Below are positions 59,357 to 63,023 of a stretch of 63,023 bases of DNA, piece by piece. A program made the translations under genes and the position numbers. Source of the DNA: Alistipes sp. CHKCI003 (GTDB taxonomy: Bacteria; Bacteroidota; Bacteroidia; Bacteroidales; Rikenellaceae); NCBI RefSeq assembly GCF_900021155.1, contig NZ_FCNT01000054.1, forward strand, positions 1 through 63,023, in the 5' to 3' direction. Each line of letters opens with the position of its first letter. Position 1 is the first letter of the stretch. The notes beneath the pieces are model-generated. The model made no database searches and had not been told where the DNA came from. It worked only from the letters and a program-made list of their open reading frames with translations.

Positions 59357-59581
59357 TTAGAATCTGTGAGTATGACCCACCGTCCCCGGGCTTATCCTAT
59401 TATTAAAATTGTTGGGAGGAGGATCATAATTGAATGAATAATTTCCTTCCGGCGGTTTGTTGACGATGGTGCTTTGCTGTTGATCGATATTACCGCCTGA
59501 AATCTCCCCGCTTTCCCTTCTTGAAATTCGATCAAAAAGGTTCTGCTGATCTTGTAGCGATAAATTGAATTTCTTTTTCAT
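59357..59581 (-). CDS. candidate RiPP precursor peptide
   Basis: A 74-residue peptide. The N-terminal part (KKKFNLSLQDQQNLFDRISR) is a lysine-started amphipathic leader. A Gly-Gly pair lies at residues 29-30 (GEISGGN). The rest is rich in Asn, Pro, Tyr and Gly (NYSFNYDPPPNNFNN) and ends GTVGHTHRF. It is the last gene of a minus-strand locus with a B12-type radical SAM enzyme and an aspartic protease, which is the main reason for the call. A hairpin separates it from the protease gene. No homologue is recognised; an unrelated small protein cannot be excluded. Confidence 0.55.
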   Translation of the reverse strand: MKKKFNLSLQDQQNLFDRISRRESGEISGGNIDQQQSTIVNKPPEGNYSFNYDPPPNNFNNRISPGTVGHTHRF

Positions 59582-59665
59582 AGCAGTTTAAGTTTTAGTT
59601 TATTTGCGTACTGTCTGAACTATTAAGGCTCTTTAAATTTTTAGTTATAAAAAATTATAGCTTTA

Positions 59666-59690
59666 ATATACGGGAGCCCACCCCGTATAT
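59666..59690 (-). promoter_or_regulatory. 9-bp hairpin between protease and precursor genes
   Basis: ATATACGGG (59666-59674) and CCCGTATAT (59682-59690) form a perfect stem right at the protease stop. On the minus strand an AT-rich tract with six T residues follows after some bases. It could be an attenuator or processing site that sets precursor levels. The rest of 59582-59665 holds no gene. Confidence 0.5.
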
Positions 59691-60958
59691 CAATTTACGA
59701 CAAAATACATTTCCTGAAAGTTGATCGTCAATTGTTTGAATTCAGCGGGAGGCAGTACACCCAATGTTCCGTCGAAGGGTATTCCCATCAACTGGGAATG
59801 GGGCATATCTTCGATTACATACAGGTTAGTCATCACACCCGTTTTATCCCCGATCGTCAGTTCCATCTGCGGCAGTATGGCGTATTCGAGTACCGGATTA
59901 TATCCGGTCGCGGTTTTTCCGCGTTTGCGTCCGTGTGCCTGCAACGGCGGAAGCCGGTTGCGATGCGCCTCATGGAATTCCGGTTCGACGGACGATTTCG
60001 AGGCTCCCGTATCCCAAACCATCGTTGCGGGGATTCCGTCCAGTTCGACCCGAATGTAAGGCACTTTGTTGAGCATCAGGTTCCGGGGAGCGTCGGGCGA
60101 AGAGACCGTCCGGGATCTCAAATGCAATTTCCGAAGTTCGTAGTCCAGTTCGATTTCGGAGAAGAGTTGCAATATGTCGTTTCCGAGAATAAGACCGCAA
60201 TCCGTAACGCCCGTATCTCCGAGCGGCAGAACCACGCACGGAACATGGACGAACACGGCTGTTCCCAATCGCAGGGTGTCGAGCAATGCGAGAGGACACC
60301 GCGTTTCGTTGAATCGGATCGAATCCGCCGACATGGGCAATTCCAACTGAGATGCCAACTGTTTATCGATGATCGTCATCTGACCTCCGGAGTCGAGCAT
60401 CGCTCCGATTCGTTGCATGCCGCGGACGGCCGTGAATTTGATTTGTTCGTCTTCGACGCCGAACGGTATGTCGTAATTCGCGTCGGCATCCGATATACCC
60501 ATTCGAGGCCACTGGGATTTCAGCCCGAAAAGGACGGCATTGGTCTCGAAAGCAGTCCGCGTCCCCTCGTCCATATAGTCCCGGCCTTGCGCAAGCAGGC
60601 TCGTACAAATATCGTGGGCAGCTTTGAAGTGTCCGAGTTTCGCCAGATTGTCGGACATCATCCAGAACAATGAGAAAAAGTTGCCGCCCATTTGGGCGTT
60701 GTACTCATCGTACATGTGCTGGATTTTCTCGACGGCGCCCGCCGGATTGTTGAAATTATGGTCGAGCAGCGCCCCCGAGAACAGCCGCATGTAATCGCTC
60801 AGGCTGTCGGCACTCTGTTCATAACGGGCTCTCGTTTCGAACCAGTCGCTTCGGGAGATAGCCTCTCCGATTGCATTGTCATACGGGTTTTCTTGGGCGG
60901 CCCCGATTTGCGCCAGAAGGACTGCGAACAGCAGACCGATGATTTTACGAATAACCAT
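59690..60958 (-). CDS. secreted retropepsin/pepsin-like aspartic protease
   Basis: A protein of 422 residues from the ATG at 60958, placed after the radical SAM stop; it gives a signal peptide (IIGLLFAVLLAQIGAAQ). Two aspartic protease signatures are present: AMLDSGGQM (Asp189) and VWDTGASKS (Asp316), so both catalytic lobes lie in one chain. An N-terminal helical region (about 25-150) precedes them. Predicted to be periplasmic or secreted. Next to a rSAM enzyme and small peptide, it may remove the leader or act in export; the substrate is inference. Confidence 0.78.
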   Translation of the reverse strand: MVIRKIIGLLFAVLLAQIGAAQENPYDNAIGEAISRSDWFETRARYEQSADSLSDYMRLFSGALLDHNFNNPAGAVEKIQHMYDEYNAQMGGNFFSLFWMMSDNLAKLGHFKAAHDICTSLLAQGRDYMDEGTRTAFETNAVLFGLKSQWPRMGISDADANYDIPFGVEDEQIKFTAVRGMQRIGAMLDSGGQMTIIDKQLASQLELPMSADSIRFNETRCPLALLDTLRLGTAVFVHVPCVVLPLGDTGVTDCGLILGNDILQLFSEIELDYELRKLHLRSRTVSSPDAPRNLMLNKVPYIRVELDGIPATMVWDTGASKSSVEPEFHEAHRNRLPPLQAHGRKRGKTATGYNPVLEYAILPQMELTIGDKTGVMTNLYVIEDMPHSQLMGIPFDGTLGVLPPAEFKQLTINFQEMYFVVN

Positions 60959-60965
60959 GGCTTTA

Positions 60966-62843
60966 TCATTTTGAAGTGGATATATCGACGACAGAAACAA
61001 TTTCCGAATAATCGCTGCTATGGAAAATCAGCCTTTCCGCAAACAACCCATCTATAATGGGAATGAGACTCTTTTCCTCGATATGGCATTCTTTGGCCAA
61101 TTCAGCGAGTGAAATGACTTCCTCATTGGCTTTTTGCAATACGTTCCACTCCGTCGAATGCGTATCGAATTCCAACTCATTTATCAGTGTTCCATTGCAG
61201 TATTCTTTATATATAGCCTTATCATCGTAGGAAACGAAAAGATAGGAATAATGCTGGCTTTTATAATAATGTTCGATTTCTATAAATTTATCCCACAATA
61301 AATTCTGAGATAATTTCAGATGTTCAAGAAGGATGATCTTGGTCTCGGCCTGCAAGTAATTTCGTGGCAGAAGCATAGACATCGGATTTTCAGCCCATCG
61401 GTATGGCAATTCGTCCTTTATCTTGTTATAATATGGACTGGACTTGATTACAGCTAATTGAGATATGTTATGCTTGAAAAAGTTTTCGGCATAAAAGAAC
61501 CTTAAAAAATGCAGATTGTCAATGCTCTCGATTATATCGTCTTCCGTTTCTTCTATCAAGCCCCGTAAAACGTTCGCTCCGTTTACATGAATTCTGTACT
61601 TATAAGCGAACTTGATGAATAAGAGATTACTGGAAAATGTATTTTTCTTGTCGATCTTTCGTAAAAGATTGTCTGAAGGAGATTCATATCCGATTTGCAC
61701 ATGATTGAATCCAGCCAAAGCCATCTTCTTTACAATCCGTGCATTGACTCCGTGCGATATGATTTCACCTAAATCGATGGATAATCGAGGATACTGCTCT
61801 CTGATTTCCATCAGTCCGTCAAGGAAAGCGTCGAAGCGAGCAAAGTCATTGTCGATAAGATCATTATCCAAAAACTGAATTCTGTAGATTCCGTACTTCT
61901 TAACCGAATCGGCGATTTCATCCAATGTGACGGCTATATCTTTTTTCCGGAATTTATAACCCATGTTTAAGTAGCAGAAATGACATTTCTTCCAATGGCA
62001 GCTTCTACTGTTTTCAAAAGATAACAATGCATATTGCTTGGGAACACCATAGCAGTCCATCTTATCGAAAAAATCGGAATAATCCGGCCGGAGGGCTTTA
62101 GACGATAAATCGGCGAACTCCATATTAGGTATTCGGGATGTCAGAATTTCGCCATTTACCCTGTACGCTATGTTGCCTATCGAGGATAATTCATCCGTTT
62201 TATCCTCGGAAATTTTCTCAGTCAAATGAAGCAGCGGAATCTCGCCTTCGCCCCACATAGCGATATCGAATTGTGCGAAATTTTGCAAATAGGCAATCGC
62301 CGCTTCTTTGGTGCCGATGCCTCCGACAACGATTACTGCAGATGGATTTTTCTCTTTGATTTTTTCTGCGATAATACTCGAACAAACCCATTGATACAAA
62401 TTTACCTCCAGCCCGAAATACAGAATTTTGTCGAAATCGTATTTATCTATGATTTCATTCAACAGATCTTCGAACTTTTGAGCATATTGATGCATATGTT
62501 CATCCCAAAAATTAGGAGACATATTGATATACTGAGGTTTGATAGCCTTCAGCAAAACTTTCAGTCGATTATATGCACAAGTGTCTTTATGTTTGATCGC
62601 CAAATAATTGTAGTACAGCAACAGATGTTCGGCTCCTTCATCTGCCAAAGTACCGTCACTCCACATAAATTCGTTCTGGAGCTTCCGCAAATAAAGGTTC
62701 CAATATTCGATGCAGACATTGTATCCGAAATTTTGGAGATAGGCTTTTAACACCGACATAGCCGGCGAAGGCATATAAACATTTGCGGGAGGCGCCCATC
62801 CTAAAATGACTTGCTTTTTAGTTTTCTGTCCTTCATTCTCCAT
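60966..62843 (-). CDS. radical SAM enzyme with B12-binding-like domain
   Basis: A 625-residue enzyme. A B12-binding-like Rossmann domain (about 10-210) starts ILGWAPPANVYMPSPAMSV, and VVVGGIGTKEAAIAYL and MWGEGEIPLLHL follow. The cluster motif SRSCHWKKCHFCYLN has Cys282-x4-Cys287-x2-Cys290, a spacing typical of RiPP-maturation type enzymes and unlike the classic x3-x2. A C-terminal winged-helix-like region (about 540-610) could bind the leader peptide. Likely C-methylation or another radical change on a peptide. It overlaps the TolC gene by 11 bp. Confidence 0.8.
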   Translation of the reverse strand: MENEGQKTKKQVILGWAPPANVYMPSPAMSVLKAYLQNFGYNVCIEYWNLYLRKLQNEFMWSDGTLADEGAEHLLLYYNYLAIKHKDTCAYNRLKVLLKAIKPQYINMSPNFWDEHMHQYAQKFEDLLNEIIDKYDFDKILYFGLEVNLYQWVCSSIIAEKIKEKNPSAVIVVGGIGTKEAAIAYLQNFAQFDIAMWGEGEIPLLHLTEKISEDKTDELSSIGNIAYRVNGEILTSRIPNMEFADLSSKALRPDYSDFFDKMDCYGVPKQYALLSFENSRSCHWKKCHFCYLNMGYKFRKKDIAVTLDEIADSVKKYGIYRIQFLDNDLIDNDFARFDAFLDGLMEIREQYPRLSIDLGEIISHGVNARIVKKMALAGFNHVQIGYESPSDNLLRKIDKKNTFSSNLLFIKFAYKYRIHVNGANVLRGLIEETEDDIIESIDNLHFLRFFYAENFFKHNISQLAVIKSSPYYNKIKDELPYRWAENPMSMLLPRNYLQAETKIILLEHLKLSQNLLWDKFIEIEHYYKSQHYSYLFVSYDDKAIYKEYCNGTLINELEFDTHSTEWNVLQKANEEVISLAELAKECHIEEKSLIPIIDGLFAERLIFHSSDYSEIVSVVDISTSK

Positions 62844-63023
62844 GGCAGCAGTTCGTGTAATAGGTTAAAGTCTTTATTTTGAACAGATATTCGTACTTGG
62901 CCTGCAAGAGTTGCGAACGGGCCTTGACCTGTGCGGAGACCGCGGCGTTGTAGTCCGTTACGGTCGCGGCGCCGAGGTCGTACTTGCGTGCGATCTGCCG
63001 GGCGGCCTCCTCGGCCGAGGCGA
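62833..63023 (-). CDS. TolC-family outer membrane efflux protein, C-terminal part
   Basis: The 5' end lies outside the window. The visible C-terminus reads ASAEEAARQIARKYDLGAAT, VTDYNAAVSAQVKARSQLLQ and AKYEYLFKIKTLTYY, the last helix pair of TolC/OEP proteins. It forms the outer-membrane exit duct of an export system. The stop overlaps the radical SAM start by 11 bp, so transport and modification genes are in one operon, pointing to export of the peptide product. Confidence 0.78.
   Translation of the reverse strand, partial: ASAEEAARQIARKYDLGAATVTDYNAAVSAQVKARSQLLQAKYEYLFKIKTLTYYTNCCHGE

Overview
The window looks like a GC-rich member of the Bacteroidales; an Alistipes/Rikenellaceae-type genome is my inference. 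The reasons are the CTnDOT-type transfer genes, several TAnnTTTG -7 boxes just upstream of starts, few Shine-Dalgarno sites, and Bacteroidales families such as fimbrillin, DUF4906, DUF3575 and PcfJ/PcfK. Most of the window, about 3.6 kb to somewhere between 56 and 59.3 kb, is one integrated conjugative transposon (CTn/ICE) loaded with cargo. I see no rRNA, tRNA or CRISPR array.

Layout. 1-3500: a gene-free G-rich stretch, then an Mrr-type nuclease, RlmI and a DEDDy exonuclease, all on the minus strand (chromosomal flank). 3.9-7.6 kb: two tandem tyrosine recombinases, a RhuM-like protein and two excisionase-like HTH proteins (element left end). 7.8-10.3 kb: small accessory genes, including a phosphoribosyltransferase pair. 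10.4-18.2 kb: an AT-rich defence island on the minus strand. It holds a short prokaryotic Argonaute with its TIR-APAZ partner (SPARTA type), an AAA+/DUF4143 ATPase upstream of them, and a Septu-like HNH + ATPase pair. A frameshifted CHC2 zinc-finger (primase-like) fragment lies between the two modules. 18.4-26.7 kb: a plus-strand run of small CTn genes, including PcfK and two tandem PcfJ paralogues, with a family of GC-rich hairpins between genes. 26.8-31.3 kb: a STAND-like ATPase and a pair of large proteins, one made of about 18 copies of a 24-residue repeat.

31.3-53.4 kb is the transfer operon on the minus strand, read traA to traQ from right to left. Between traO and traQ sit a complete-looking type V (FimA/Mfa-like) fimbrial gene set, a small lipoprotein, a DNA methyltransferase and a radical SAM protein. 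53.4-54.2 kb is a non-coding control region with short ATG-rich repeats and stacked hairpins (candidate oriT), followed on the plus strand by mobA and mobB. The coupling protein gene (mobC/VirD4) expected after mobB is absent. 55.8-59 kb: an HTH protein, degenerate sequence and another AAA+/DUF4143 ATPase. 59.3-63.0 kb: a putative RiPP locus on the minus strand with a 74-residue candidate precursor, a secreted two-lobed aspartic protease, a B12-type radical SAM enzyme, and the 3' end of a TolC-family gene that runs off the window.

How it fits together: the recombinases and HTH proteins would excise and integrate the element. MobA/MobB would nick oriT. The Tra proteins form the type IV secretion channel, with TraG as its motor. 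The fimbriae could aid donor-recipient or host contact. The two defence modules and the methyltransferase would protect host and element against phage or competing DNA. The RiPP locus is probably independent of transfer.
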